Shown: piece after piece, positions 35,551-43,443 of the stretch | Numbering within the stretch: the first letter of the stretch is position 1 | Layout of the letters: every line of letters starts with the position of its first letter | Origin: UBA877 sp034436335 | GTDB taxonomy: Bacteria; Chloroflexota; Anaerolineae; Anaerolineales; Villigracilaceae | Assembly (NCBI GenBank): GCA_034436335.1 | Contig: DAOTVO010000001.1 | Location: 1-59,552, forward strand | Reading direction: 5' to 3' | Length of the DNA: 59,552 nt | Position numbers and translations under genes: made by a program | The notes under the pieces: model-generated | Told to the model about the DNA's origin: nothing | What the model saw: the letters and a program-made list of their open reading frames with translations, nothing else | The model's database searches: none

Positions 35551-35988
35551 TCAAACCGTCGAGTCGCTGAAGGCTTGGCGCAGGAGGAGCAGGGCCTGGG
35601 CGATCTGATGGGTTTGGCCGGGCGTGAGGGAGCGGAAGCGCTCGGCCAGCCAGGCCTCGGCCTCGGCGTAGATGCCCGCCAGGGTCTGCTCGCCGGCCGG
35701 GGTGAGCGAGAGACGGACGTGACGGCGGTCGCGGGCGTCGGCGAGGCGCGTCACCAGCCCGCGGCGGACGAGGACTTCGACCGCCCGGCTGGCCTGCGAG
35801 CGGCTGAGGCGGCCCTCCTCCGCCAGGGCGCTGACGGTATCCATCCCCTTGCGGATGCGCCGCAGCGCCTGGAACTGCTCGACGGTCAAGCCGAAGCGTT
35901 CGGCGGCCACGGCGCGAATCTTCGTCCGCGTCCCCCGCCAGACGGAGGGAATGCTTTCCCAAAAGGCGTCAATCAATTCATCGCTCAT
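35551..35988 (-). CDS. MarR-family transcriptional regulator
   Basis: A 145-residue winged-helix protein from the ATG at 35988. It has the recognition region SALAEEGRLSRSQASRAVEVL followed by the wing LVTRLADARDRRHVRLSLTPAG, characteristic of MarR (the DxRxxxVxLTxxG wing). It is probably a repressor that dissociates on binding a ligand. It is first in an operon with the two ABC exporter genes downstream, and a 17-bp palindrome overlaps its own -10 box, so autoregulation with exporter induction is the simplest reading. Confidence 0.92.
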   Translation of the reverse strand: MSDELIDAFWESIPSVWRGTRTKIRAVAAERFGLTVEQFQALRRIRKGMDTVSALAEEGRLSRSQASRAVEVLVRRGLVTRLADARDRRHVRLSLTPAGEQTLAGIYAEAEAWLAERFRSLTPGQTHQIAQALLLLRQAFSDSTV

Positions 35989-36022
35989 ACGCGCCTGCCT
36001 GGATATAGTTGCAAAATGAAAC

Positions 36023-36056
36023 AGTTGTATTATACAACTATTTGGGCAGCCGGACA
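36023..36056 (-). promoter_or_regulatory. MarR operon promoter with overlapping operator
   Basis: On the minus strand TTGTCC (36056-36051), a 16-bp spacer and TATAAT (36034-36029). The -10 box is the centre of the perfect 17-bp palindrome AGTTGTAT-T-ATACAACT (36023-36039). A second imperfect palindrome, GGACAATTGC/GCAGTTGTCC (36051-36072), covers the -35 side. Confidence 0.7.
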
Positions 36057-36155
36057 ATTGCTAGCAGTTGTCCGAGGAGAAAGTGACATCCATCGGCTCG
36101 CCAACGGCGATTTTTATGCTATATTAAGAAAAGTTTCCAGCGCCGCCCGGGAAAA

Positions 36156-38633
36156 ATGATGACCGCACCCGCCCCTCCCCTCAAGGTCTTTCTCTGCCAC
36201 GCCAGCGAGGACAAGCCCATTGTCCGCGAACTGTTCGAGCGCCTGAAAGCCGACGGCTTCGACCCCTGGCTCGACAGCGACGCTCTGCTGCCCGGCATGG
36301 ACTGGGACCTGGAAATCCAGAAAGCCATGCGCGCCAGCGAGGCGGTTATTGTCTGTTTTTCGAGCGTTTCGGTGAGCAAGGAGGGCTACGTCCAGAAGGA
36401 AATCAAGTACGCGCAGGAAATCCAAAAAGAAAAGCCCGAAGGGACGATTTTCTTCATCCCGCTGCAATTGGAAGCCTGCGAGATGCCCTTTCGGCTGCGG
36501 GGGGTTCAATGGGGGCATTACTACGAACCCGACGGCTATGAAAAACTGGTGCGGGCGCTCAACCAGCGCGCGGAGCAGGTACGCCCTCACCCTGCCTTCA
36601 GCACCCATCTCCCCCCGCGAGAGGGGACAGGGGTGAGGGGTACGCATCCCCCAAAGGGAGACCCCCTCACGGGGACGGGTGGAGCGGCGGTGAGAGCCAC
36701 CCTCGTCAGCGGCGCCGAAGCCGTGTCCGTAGGCGGCGACGTCAACGACACCCTCATCGTCACGGGGGACAACAACGTCATCTCCCTGACGCGCCAGGGC
36801 GCCTTCGCCTTTCAACTCCTGAGCGAGGACTTTCGCCGGCGGCAAGCAGACGCGCATCCTGCTCCCTTTTACGATGGCGCCGTTCCCAACTGGGCGAACA
36901 TCGCCCGCGGCGACGACGCCCAACGTCTGCTCTTCCAGCCTGTGTATGAGTTTGCCCGCCGGCAGGAATTTCCCTACAAGTCAGCCGTGATTCTGGGCGC
37001 GGCGGGCGAAGGCAAAACCACCCTGCTGCGCCGCCTGGCTTGGCAATTGGCTGAAGACGGCGCGCCGGTCTTCGTGCGCCACTTTGAACACCTTGTCCCC
37101 TCCGTCCGAGTCTCTCTGGATGCCGAAAAACCGCTTGTGCTCGTCTTCGACGAGGCTGACCAGGAGGAAGAACTCCCCCGCCTGGCAGCCGAACTGGCGG
37201 ATAACGGCATTCCCTTCGTCCTGCTCCTCGCCTCCCGCCTGCACGAGTGGCAAGAGGCGGCGCTGGAAGGCAGCCTGAAGCGCAGCGGGACGTTCCGCAA
37301 ATTCGCCCTCGACCGCCTGGATGAAAAGGAGGTGGACAACCTGCTGGAGCGCTTGGAACGCGCCGGCAAACTGGACGCCTTGCAGGCACTGCCGCGCGAG
37401 CAGCGCATCGCTCATTTCCTCGACCGCCTCCAAGCCGACGGTCAACTGCTGCCCGCCCTGCTCACCGCCCGCTACGGCGTGGAACAGTTCGAAGCCATCT
37501 TGTTGGACGTCTTCGAGAAACTCCGCCGCCGGCCGGGGAGCGATTTTCTCTTCACCGGCTACGCCGCGCTGGCCAGCGTCCACCGCTACGGCTTGTGGCT
37601 GAGCCGCAGCCTGCTGGCTGGCACCCTGGGAATCCCCGCGGCGGAGATCGGTCCCCGCCTGCTGGGTCCGCTGACAGGCGAACTGATCGAAGTGCAGGAA
37701 AACGGCGCCGAGCGGCTCTCCACGCGCCACCCGGTCATCGCCGAACACGCCATGCGCCTGCTCGAAGCCCGGCGCTGGGCGCCGGAAGCCGTTTACCTGT
37801 ATGAGCAGATTTTTGCCGCCTTGGGCGGGCAGCTGGAGCGCAATCCGCACGACCCGCAAAAGAAACTCCTGACCATCCTGCCGCTTCGTTTCGTGCGGCA
37901 GAACCGCATCGAAGAAGCCCGCCGCCTCTTCGCGCAAGGCACCCGCGCCGACCCCACACACGCACCGACCTGGCAGGCTTGGGCGCTCATGGAGCAAAAA
38001 CTCGGCAATATCGAAGAAGCCCGCCGCCTCTTCGCGCAAGGCACCCGCGCCGACCCCAAAAACGCACCTACCTGGCAGGCCTGGGCGCTCATGGAGCAAA
38101 AACTCGGCAACATCACCGAAGCCCGCCGCCTGTTCGAGCAAGGCACCCGCGCCGACCCCACCGATGCCGCCACCTGGCAGGCCTGGGCGCTCATGGAGCA
38201 AAAACTCGGCAACATCGCCGAAGCCCGCCGCCTGTTCGAGCAAGGCACCCGCGCCGGCCCCACACACGCACCTACCTGGGAGGCCTGGGCGCTCATGGAA
38301 CTTTTCCGCAATCCTGCGGCGGCGCTCGAAGTGATCGAGCGCGGTTTGAAGAAAGTACTTGCCTCTCGTGAATGCGCCCGCCTGCTCTGCACGCGCGGCA
38401 GCGCCCTGTCCAAACTGAAACGCTTCCCCGAGGCGGAAAAGGCTTTCCAAGAGGCGCTCGAACTGGACGCGAAAAACCCCTACGCCCACTACTACTACGC
38501 CCTTCAAGCGCTGGAAGCGCAACGAAAATTCCCCGCAGCCCGCCAGCATTACCAGCGCGCCCAGCAGCTCAACCCGCCGCCGTCCTTGCGCGCCAAAATC
38601 CAGAGCGCGCTCAAGCGCCTGCCCCCGCTATAG
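36156..38633 (+). CDS. TIR-STAND ATPase with TPR-like repeats
   Basis: An 825-residue protein. A TIR domain (8-140) opens VFLCHASEDKPIVRELFERL and has the expected catalytic Glu in DWDLEIQKAM (Glu53). A linker encoded by a GC hairpin repeat follows (about 143-180). The motif GGDVNDTLIVTGDNNVIS (193-210) precedes a P-loop NTPase: GAAGEGKT (281-288), Walker B LVLVFDEAD (Asp332-Glu333). From about 584 come four 34-residue helical repeats (NIEEARRLFAQGTRADP) encoded by near-identical 102-bp units, then further TPRs. TIR-STAND proteins of this layout are NLR-like; TIR domains typically cleave NAD+ on activation. A defence role is inferred. -10 TGCTATATT lies at 36117-36125. Confidence 0.88.
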   Translation: MMTAPAPPLKVFLCHASEDKPIVRELFERLKADGFDPWLDSDALLPGMDWDLEIQKAMRASEAVIVCFSSVSVSKEGYVQKEIKYAQEIQKEKPEGTIFFIPLQLEACEMPFRLRGVQWGHYYEPDGYEKLVRALNQRAEQVRPHPAFSTHLPPREGTGVRGTHPPKGDPLTGTGGAAVRATLVSGAEAVSVGGDVNDTLIVTGDNNVISLTRQGAFAFQLLSEDFRRRQADAHPAPFYDGAVPNWANIARGDDAQRLLFQPVYEFARRQEFPYKSAVILGAAGEGKTTLLRRLAWQLAEDGAPVFVRHFEHLVPSVRVSLDAEKPLVLVFDEADQEEELPRLAAELADNGIPFVLLLASRLHEWQEAALEGSLKRSGTFRKFALDRLDEKEVDNLLERLERAGKLDALQALPREQRIAHFLDRLQADGQLLPALLTARYGVEQFEAILLDVFEKLRRRPGSDFLFTGYAALASVHRYGLWLSRSLLAGTLGIPAAEIGPRLLGPLTGELIEVQENGAERLSTRHPVIAEHAMRLLEARRWAPEAVYLYEQIFAALGGQLERNPHDPQKKLLTILPLRFVRQNRIEEARRLFAQGTRADPTHAPTWQAWALMEQKLGNIEEARRLFAQGTRADPKNAPTWQAWALMEQKLGNITEARRLFEQGTRADPTDAATWQAWALMEQKLGNIAEARRLFEQGTRAGPTHAPTWEAWALMELFRNPAAALEVIERGLKKVLASRECARLLCTRGSALSKLKRFPEAEKAFQEALELDAKNPYAHYYYALQALEAQRKFPAARQHYQRAQQLNPPPSLRAKIQSALKRLPPL
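36584..36640. repeat. GC-rich hairpin element inside the TIR-STAND linker
   Basis: CCCTCACCC and GGGTGAGGG bracket CTCCCC and GAGGGG arms. It is a variant of the element at 15235 and 54770, and codes for the Pro/Gly-rich linker between the TIR and NTPase domains. Confidence 0.6.
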
Positions 38634-38664
38634 ACTTCCGAAGTCTGAGAGACTTCGGAAGTCT
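38632..38664. repeat. 33-bp REP-like palindrome, copy 1
   Basis: AGACTTCCGAAGTCT-GAG-AGACTTCGGAAGTCT. The second half is the reverse complement of the first. The TAG stop of the TIR-STAND gene overlaps its first two bases. Confidence 0.85.
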
Positions 38665-38683
38665 GGATGGAAAGGAGTAACCC

Positions 38684-39304
38684 ATGCCCCGCCGCCAAAC
38701 GCCCTTTTTGCCGAACCAATACTACCATCTTTACAATCGCGGCAACAACCGCCAGGCGGTCTTCTTTGAAGACGAGAATTACCTGTTCTTCCTGCGCCGC
38801 CTGCGGGAACATCTCCTACCGCTGGTCAGCGTGATTGCGTATTGCCTAATGCCCACGCATTATCATCTGCTGGTGAGGGTCAAAGAGACTTCCGAAGTCT
38901 TAAAGACTTCGGAAGTCTCGGTCTCGCAGGCAATCTCCCGCGTCATGCAGCGCCTGCTCATCTCCTACACCAAAGCCATCAACAAGCGCTTCGACCGCGT
39001 GGGGGCGTTGTTCCAGGGCGCGTTTCAAGCCAAGCCGGTCACCTCTTACGCGCATTTGTTGAACCTGTGCGCCTACATCCACGCCAACCCCGTCAAAGAA
39101 GGCTTAACCCGGCAGCCCGAAGACTGGCTCTACTCGAACTACCCGGAATGGCTCGGTCAGCGCAATGGCGCGCTGGTTGACAGGGAATTCGTTCGCGAGC
39201 ATTTTGAAACCCCTGAAGCCTATCGCGCCTTCGTGGCAGAGTACCTCGCCACCCGCCGCCTCCCCGATGAAGTTGCCAGGTATATTCAAACGCTGGAAGA
39301 GTGA
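38684..39304 (+). CDS. REP-associated tyrosine transposase (RAYT, Y1/IS200-like)
   Basis: A 206-residue Y1 transposase. It has the family opening FLPNQYYHLYNRGNNRQAVF, the HUH metal motif in MPTHYHLLVRV (His-Tyr-His), SRVMQRLLISYTKAINKRFD, where the catalytic Tyr is expected, and ALFQGAFQAKPV and YIHANPVKEGL. RAYTs are domesticated single-strand transposases linked to spread of REP palindromes. A 33-bp palindrome copy sits in frame inside the gene (38886-38918), adding ETSEVLKTSEVS at about residues 68-79, directly after the HUH motif. Further copies flank the gene on both sides. AAGGAG precedes the ATG. With the catalytic parts intact it may still be active. Confidence 0.92.
   Translation: MPRRQTPFLPNQYYHLYNRGNNRQAVFFEDENYLFFLRRLREHLLPLVSVIAYCLMPTHYHLLVRVKETSEVLKTSEVSVSQAISRVMQRLLISYTKAINKRFDRVGALFQGAFQAKPVTSYAHLLNLCAYIHANPVKEGLTRQPEDWLYSNYPEWLGQRNGALVDREFVREHFETPEAYRAFVAEYLATRRLPDEVARYIQTLEE
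38886..38918. repeat. 33-bp REP-like palindrome, copy 2, inside RAYT
   Basis: AGACTTCCGAAGTCT-TAA-AGACTTCGGAAGTCT, exactly 33 bp, so the reading frame is kept. The TAA is out of frame. Confidence 0.9.
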
Positions 39305-39316
39305 ATTCCTCCCCTC

Positions 39317-39349
39317 AGACTTCCGAAATCTGATAGACTTTGGAAGTCT
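39317..39349. repeat. 33-bp REP-like palindrome, copy 3, degenerate
   Basis: AGACTTCCGAAATCT-GAT-AGACTTTGGAAGTCT, 12 bp after the RAYT stop, with one change in each half. Confidence 0.8.
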
Positions 39350-39367
39350 GAGAAAAAAGGAGCAACC

Positions 39368-40027
39368 ATGCCAAAGAAGAAAAAGAAAGAGAAGACCCCC
39401 CGCCCGCCCAAAATCAACACGCAGATTCCTATCTCGCGCATCCGCCCGGTGACGTTGACCGGTCCGCGCTACTATCTCGAACGCGCCCGCGAATATCCCT
39501 TTTTCGGCTGCTGGGTGATGGAAAACTGGCAGGAAGCCGGCCTGACGCCGGTCGTAGTCGCCCGCGAACAGGCGCCGGATAAGGTCATCTTCAGCGTCTG
39601 CCTGGTGGACCTCTACTGCCTGGGGGTGAAGGACGCCTATGCCAACGCCGATGTATCACGCGCCACGTTCATGCGGGAATTGCCCAAAATGTGCAGCGGC
39701 GCGCCGCAGGAGTGTTCGGTCGAACTGGGGCACGAAATCATCTACGACGGGCTGGAATTCGCCGAACGCTACGGCTTCAAGCCCCACCCCGATTTCACCC
39801 GTCAAATGGTGGATAAAGTGCTCGACCCGCCCGATGCCCACCCCCGCTCAGGGAAGGTGGAATTCGGCAAGGACGGCATGCCCTTCTTCTTTGCCGGTCC
39901 CTACGACGACGAACGCCGCAGCCGCCAGATTCTGGAAACGCTCCGTCGAACCGCCGGCGAGGGAAATTTTACGTTCGTTGTCCCGCTAGGCCCTAGCCAT
40001 AGACTTCCTCAGACTTCCGAAGTCTGA
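39368..40027 (+). CDS. Hypothetical protein, Lys-rich N-terminus
   Basis: A 219-residue protein of unknown function. The first 15 residues are mostly Lys/Pro (MPKKKKKEKTPRPPK). The core includes REYPFFGCWVMENWQEAG, VDLYCLGVKDAYANADVS and GHEIIYDGLEFAERYGFKPH, and near the end FFFAGPYDDERRSRQILETL. It reads like a folded cytosolic alpha/beta protein; no catalytic motif is recognised. AAGGAGC precedes the ATG. The last residues (PQTSEV) and the stop codon are encoded by a 33-bp palindrome copy, so the native C-terminus was probably altered by its insertion. It lies between RAYT and a TPR gene. Confidence 0.75.
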   Translation: MPKKKKKEKTPRPPKINTQIPISRIRPVTLTGPRYYLERAREYPFFGCWVMENWQEAGLTPVVVAREQAPDKVIFSVCLVDLYCLGVKDAYANADVSRATFMRELPKMCSGAPQECSVELGHEIIYDGLEFAERYGFKPHPDFTRQMVDKVLDPPDAHPRSGKVEFGKDGMPFFFAGPYDDERRSRQILETLRRTAGEGNFTFVVPLGPSHRLPQTSEV

Positions 40028-40042
40028 TAGACTTCGGAAGTC
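40010..40042. repeat. 33-bp REP-like palindrome, copy 4
   Basis: AGACTTCCGAAGTCT-GAT-AGACTTCGGAAGTCT, with a partial half (AGACTTCC) at 39999-40006. The stop codon of the preceding gene (40025-40027) is inside it. Confidence 0.85.
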
Positions 40043-40060
40043 TGGTAGGAGCAGCAACAA

Positions 40061-42049
40061 ATGAACAAAACCCCCATCAACCCCCTCAACCTGCCGCGCC
40101 AGTTGCGCGAAGGATTGGACGAGGCCGATACACTGTTAGAAAAAGGCAAAGCGGCCGAAGCCCTAGGCGTCCTGCAAGAACTGGATAAGCGCTATCCCAA
40201 CCAGGTCTATGTGTTAGAAATGCTGGCAAATGCCTATTTTGACTTAAAGGACGCCCGTGGCTATCTGCGCGCTGTGCGCCGTTTGCACCGCCTGGCGCCC
40301 AACCGCGCCGATATCAAACTAGGCCTGGCCAGCGCCTACCTGGCAAACATGTTCCCCGCGCTAACGCTGACCGCCTTCCGCGAGTTTCTCCGGCGCTGGC
40401 CGCAGCACGAACAAGCAGAGGAGGTAAGAAAAACAGTCAGCAAACTGGAAGAGGCGCTGCCAAAACTTTTAGAGGACGTGGGCTTAAACTTCGAGACCGA
40501 CCTCGACTTTGCCTGCCAGCACGAAGAGGTCCAGATCTGCCTGTACAGCGGTGAATTCAGCCGCGCTAAATCACTGGTTGAAAAAATGCAGCGTCAAAAA
40601 CCGGAGTTCGTCCCCCCGCTCAACAATCTCAGCCAAATTTACTGGCTTGAGGGCGACCTGCCGCGCGCTATCGAGATCTCCCGGCGGGTGCTTGCCATCG
40701 AAGCGGATAACATCCACGCCCTGGCGAACTTAATCCGCTACCTGTACCTGACAGGACAGAAAGAGGAAGCGTCTCCCCTCGTCGAACGCCTGAAAACCTC
40801 CACAGCCCAGGCTAACGATCGTTGGAAAAAGATTGCCGAAACCCTGGGATTTATCGGCGACGACCAGGGCGTGCTGGAACTGGCTTCCCAAGCCGAGAAG
40901 GAAGCCCACCCGATTGAACTGGACGAGTTCTTCTATCATTACTTGGCCGTGTCAGAATGCCTGGCGGGAAAGGAAAAAGAAGCCCGCGCTCATTGGCAGC
41001 GCGCGCTGAAAATCAATGCAAATTTCAAGCCGGCGCAAGAGAATCTCGACGACCTGAAAAAGCCGGTGCATGAGCGTAACGGTCCGTGGGCATTTCCGAT
41101 AGAGCAGATGCTGCCTCAGAACACCATCCGCGAAATGGTCCGCGTTATCGAGCAGGCAGCCAAAAATGAAGACGAGGAAGCCTTCCAGAACACTGCCCGC
41201 CGTTTCCTGGACAATCACCCCGAACTGCTGCAAATGGCCCCGCTTCTTCTGGAACGCGGGGACGCTCAAGCCAAAGAGGCTGTCATCAACCTAGCCGAAA
41301 TGTCCGGTCATCCTGGATTCTTGTCCTTGCTCAAAGAGTATGCCTTTGGTCAGCGAGGCCCCGACGATTTGCGGATGAAAGCAGCCCAGACTCTGTCCAA
41401 ACACAATGCGGCTCCTGCGGGAAACGTCAAGATGTGGCTGAAAGGCCAATGGAGAGAAATCTTGCTCTTGAGCTTTGAAATCACGTCAGAACCTCCGCCG
41501 GATGAAATTCCCCTCAATCCCAAAGCGCTAGATCTGATGAAAAAAGCAATCCACGCGCTGCGCCATGAGGATGGCGCGGCTGCTGAACAACACTTGCGCA
41601 AAGCACTTACCCTTCAGCCGGAGCATCCCAGCCTGCTTAACAACCTGGCGCTGGCGCTTTCCATGCAGGACAAAGACGAAGAAGCGGAAGCCATCACGCA
41701 ACACGTCATCAACGATTTTCCCGATTACTTCTTTGGGCAAATGACTCTGGCTAGAAAATCTATCCAGGCCGGCGAGGTGGATAAAGCCCGTTCCATCCTA
41801 AATCATTGGATGGGAGCAAAAAAGAAATACCACATCACCGAATTCAGCATGTTCTGCAAAGCCCAGATTGATCTCTTCCTTGCCGAAAAAAACATCGAAG
41901 GAGCGCGTTCATGGCTGAAAATGTGGGGAAGCACCGAACCAGAAGATGACCTTGACTATGAAGAGTATCGCACGCATCTCGAACTCGCGAATCTGCTCTC
42001 AAAGTTCACAAAGAGAAAAACAAGAAGCCCAAAACCCAAAAAGGAGTAA
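40061..42049 (+). CDS. TPR-repeat protein
   Basis: A 662-residue protein of helical hairpin repeats without signal peptide or membrane helix. Clear TPR units include AEALGVLQELDKRYPNQVYV (about 32-51), AIEISRRVLAIEADNIHALA (about 208-227) and AAAEQHLRKALTLQPEHPSL (about 505-524). The centre (about 355-480) is less regular and holds PEEIPLNP-type Pro-rich sequence. The tail is Lys-rich. It is probably a scaffold; no enzymatic domain is seen. TAGGAGC precedes the ATG. panB starts 3 bases after the stop, so both are likely co-transcribed although their roles look unrelated. Confidence 0.82.
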   Translation: MNKTPINPLNLPRQLREGLDEADTLLEKGKAAEALGVLQELDKRYPNQVYVLEMLANAYFDLKDARGYLRAVRRLHRLAPNRADIKLGLASAYLANMFPALTLTAFREFLRRWPQHEQAEEVRKTVSKLEEALPKLLEDVGLNFETDLDFACQHEEVQICLYSGEFSRAKSLVEKMQRQKPEFVPPLNNLSQIYWLEGDLPRAIEISRRVLAIEADNIHALANLIRYLYLTGQKEEASPLVERLKTSTAQANDRWKKIAETLGFIGDDQGVLELASQAEKEAHPIELDEFFYHYLAVSECLAGKEKEARAHWQRALKINANFKPAQENLDDLKKPVHERNGPWAFPIEQMLPQNTIREMVRVIEQAAKNEDEEAFQNTARRFLDNHPELLQMAPLLLERGDAQAKEAVINLAEMSGHPGFLSLLKEYAFGQRGPDDLRMKAAQTLSKHNAAPAGNVKMWLKGQWREILLLSFEITSEPPPDEIPLNPKALDLMKKAIHALRHEDGAAAEQHLRKALTLQPEHPSLLNNLALALSMQDKDEEAEAITQHVINDFPDYFFGQMTLARKSIQAGEVDKARSILNHWMGAKKKYHITEFSMFCKAQIDLFLAEKNIEGARSWLKMWGSTEPEDDLDYEEYRTHLELANLLSKFTKRKTRSPKPKKE

Positions 42050-42052
42050 CCT

Positions 42053-42919
42053 ATGCCCGAACAAACCTCACCCCGCAAGAAAATCACCCTGCCCTATCTG
42101 TTCGATAAAGTGAAGAAGGGCGAACCCATCACCTGGCTGACCTGCTACGACTATCCCACCGCCTACCTGCAGGAACAGGCCGGCATCGAGATGATCCTGG
42201 TCGGCGACAGCCTCGGCATGACCATGCTCGGCTACGACTCGACCCTGCCGGTGACGATGGACGATATGATCCGTCACAGCCAGGCCGTCCGCCGCGGCGC
42301 GCCGACCGCCTTCCTGGTCGGCGACATGCCCTACATGACCTACCAACCCTCGGTCGAGACGGCCATCCGCAACGCCGGGCGCTTCATGGCAGAAGCCGGC
42401 TGCGACGCCATCAAACTCGAAGGCGGCGCGGCCATGGCCGACCGCATCCGGGGCATCGTGGACGCCGGCATCCCCGCCATCGGTCACCTTGGCCTGACGC
42501 CGCAATCCGTCTCGGCCCTCGGCGGATTCCGCGTCCAGGGCAAATCGGCTGCGCTGGCCAAGAAGATCGTGGACGATGCCAAAGCGCTGGAAAAAGCCGG
42601 GGCTTTCGCCATCCTGCTGGAAATGGTCCCCGACCGGCTGTGCCAACTCATCACCGAGCGCGCCGAAAACTGCATCATTATGAGCCTCGGCTCCGGGCCG
42701 CACGCCCACGGTCAACTGCTCATCTACCACGACATGTTCGGCCTCTACCCCAAGTTCAAGCCGAAGATGGCCAAGGTCTACGGCAACGCCGGCGAAGTCA
42801 TCCTCAACGGCTTGAAAGCCTATCACGATGAGGTCATCGGCAGACAGTTCCCTCAGCCGGAGAATTGGTTCGGCATGCCGGATGAGGAGTTTGAGGAGTT
42901 GAGGAAGATGCTGGAGTAG
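42053..42919 (+). CDS. panB: 3-methyl-2-oxobutanoate hydroxymethyltransferase
   Basis: A 288-residue TIM-barrel enzyme. Family signatures are WLTCYDYPTAYLQEQAGIEM, ILVGDSLGMTMLGYDSTLPV (metal-binding Asp), GDMPYMTYQPS, IKLEGGAAMADRIRGIVDAG, GHLGLTPQSVSALGGFRVQG and the C-terminal HDMFGLYPKFKPKM. It makes ketopantoate from 2-ketoisovalerate and methylene-tetrahydrofolate, the first committed step to pantothenate and CoA. AAGGAG precedes the ATG. panC and panD are not in the window. Confidence 0.97.
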   Translation: MPEQTSPRKKITLPYLFDKVKKGEPITWLTCYDYPTAYLQEQAGIEMILVGDSLGMTMLGYDSTLPVTMDDMIRHSQAVRRGAPTAFLVGDMPYMTYQPSVETAIRNAGRFMAEAGCDAIKLEGGAAMADRIRGIVDAGIPAIGHLGLTPQSVSALGGFRVQGKSAALAKKIVDDAKALEKAGAFAILLEMVPDRLCQLITERAENCIIMSLGSGPHAHGQLLIYHDMFGLYPKFKPKMAKVYGNAGEVILNGLKAYHDEVIGRQFPQPENWFGMPDEEFEELRKMLE

Positions 42920-42921
42920 AA

Positions 42922-42956
42922 AGTGAGGAGTGATTAGTGAAAAGTGATTAGTGAGG
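42922..42956 (+). repeat. Heptamer array between panB and the four-helix-bundle gene
   Basis: Units AGTGAGG, AGTGATT, AGTGAAA, AGTGATT and AGTGAGG are in exact 7-bp register; the last provides part of a GAGGAGG Shine-Dalgarno before the ATG at 42964. Confidence 0.75.
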
Positions 42957-42963
42957 AGGCAAT

Positions 42964-43407
42964 ATGGGAAACCTGCCGCATGCACAGACATATCGCGACC
43001 TGTTGGTGTACCAGAAGGCGCGGCAATTGTCTCGCGAGATATTCAAACTCACAAAAGCATTCCCCAAGGAAGAAATCTACTCCTTGACCGACCAAATGCG
43101 CCGATCGTCGCGCTCAGTCGGTGTGCAGATTGCCGAGGCCTGGGCTAAGAGACGCTACGAGGCGCATTTCGTCAGTAAACTCACAGACGCAGACGGCGAA
43201 TGCCTGGAAACCCAGCACTGGATTGAAACCGCTCTTGACTGTAATTACCTCACGCCCGAACAATCTGCCAACCTGGTAGCCCAATACGACGAAATCGGGC
43301 GTCTGATCGCCGGCATGATTGCGAAAGCCTCCATGTTCTGTGGCACACCCACCTATTCCATCCGCGAGCAAGCCGCCGAGTACTTCACAACCACTAATCA
43401 CCAATAA
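42964..43407 (+). CDS. Four-helix-bundle protein (IVS/S23 family)
   Basis: A 147-residue helical protein with the family pattern YRDLLVYQKARQLSREIFKL, FPKEEIYSLTDQMRRSSRSV, QIAEAWAKRRY and the ETQHWIETALDC helix. This family was first seen in 23S rRNA intervening sequences and is common as a free-standing gene; its function is unknown, though the fold suggests nucleic-acid or protein binding. GAGGAGG precedes the ATG. The last codons and the stop lie in a heptamer array (43392-43431). Confidence 0.9.
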   Translation: MGNLPHAQTYRDLLVYQKARQLSREIFKLTKAFPKEEIYSLTDQMRRSSRSVGVQIAEAWAKRRYEAHFVSKLTDADGECLETQHWIETALDCNYLTPEQSANLVAQYDEIGRLIAGMIAKASMFCGTPTYSIREQAAEYFTTTNHQ

Positions 43408-43431
43408 CTAATCACTATTCACAATCACTCA
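43392..43431 (+). repeat. Heptamer array over the end of the four-helix-bundle gene
   Basis: Units CACTAAT, CACCAAT, AACTAAT and CACTATT are in 7-bp register. They encode the last residues and stop of the upstream gene. Confidence 0.7.
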
Positions 43432-43443
43432 TAAGGAGCCCCC

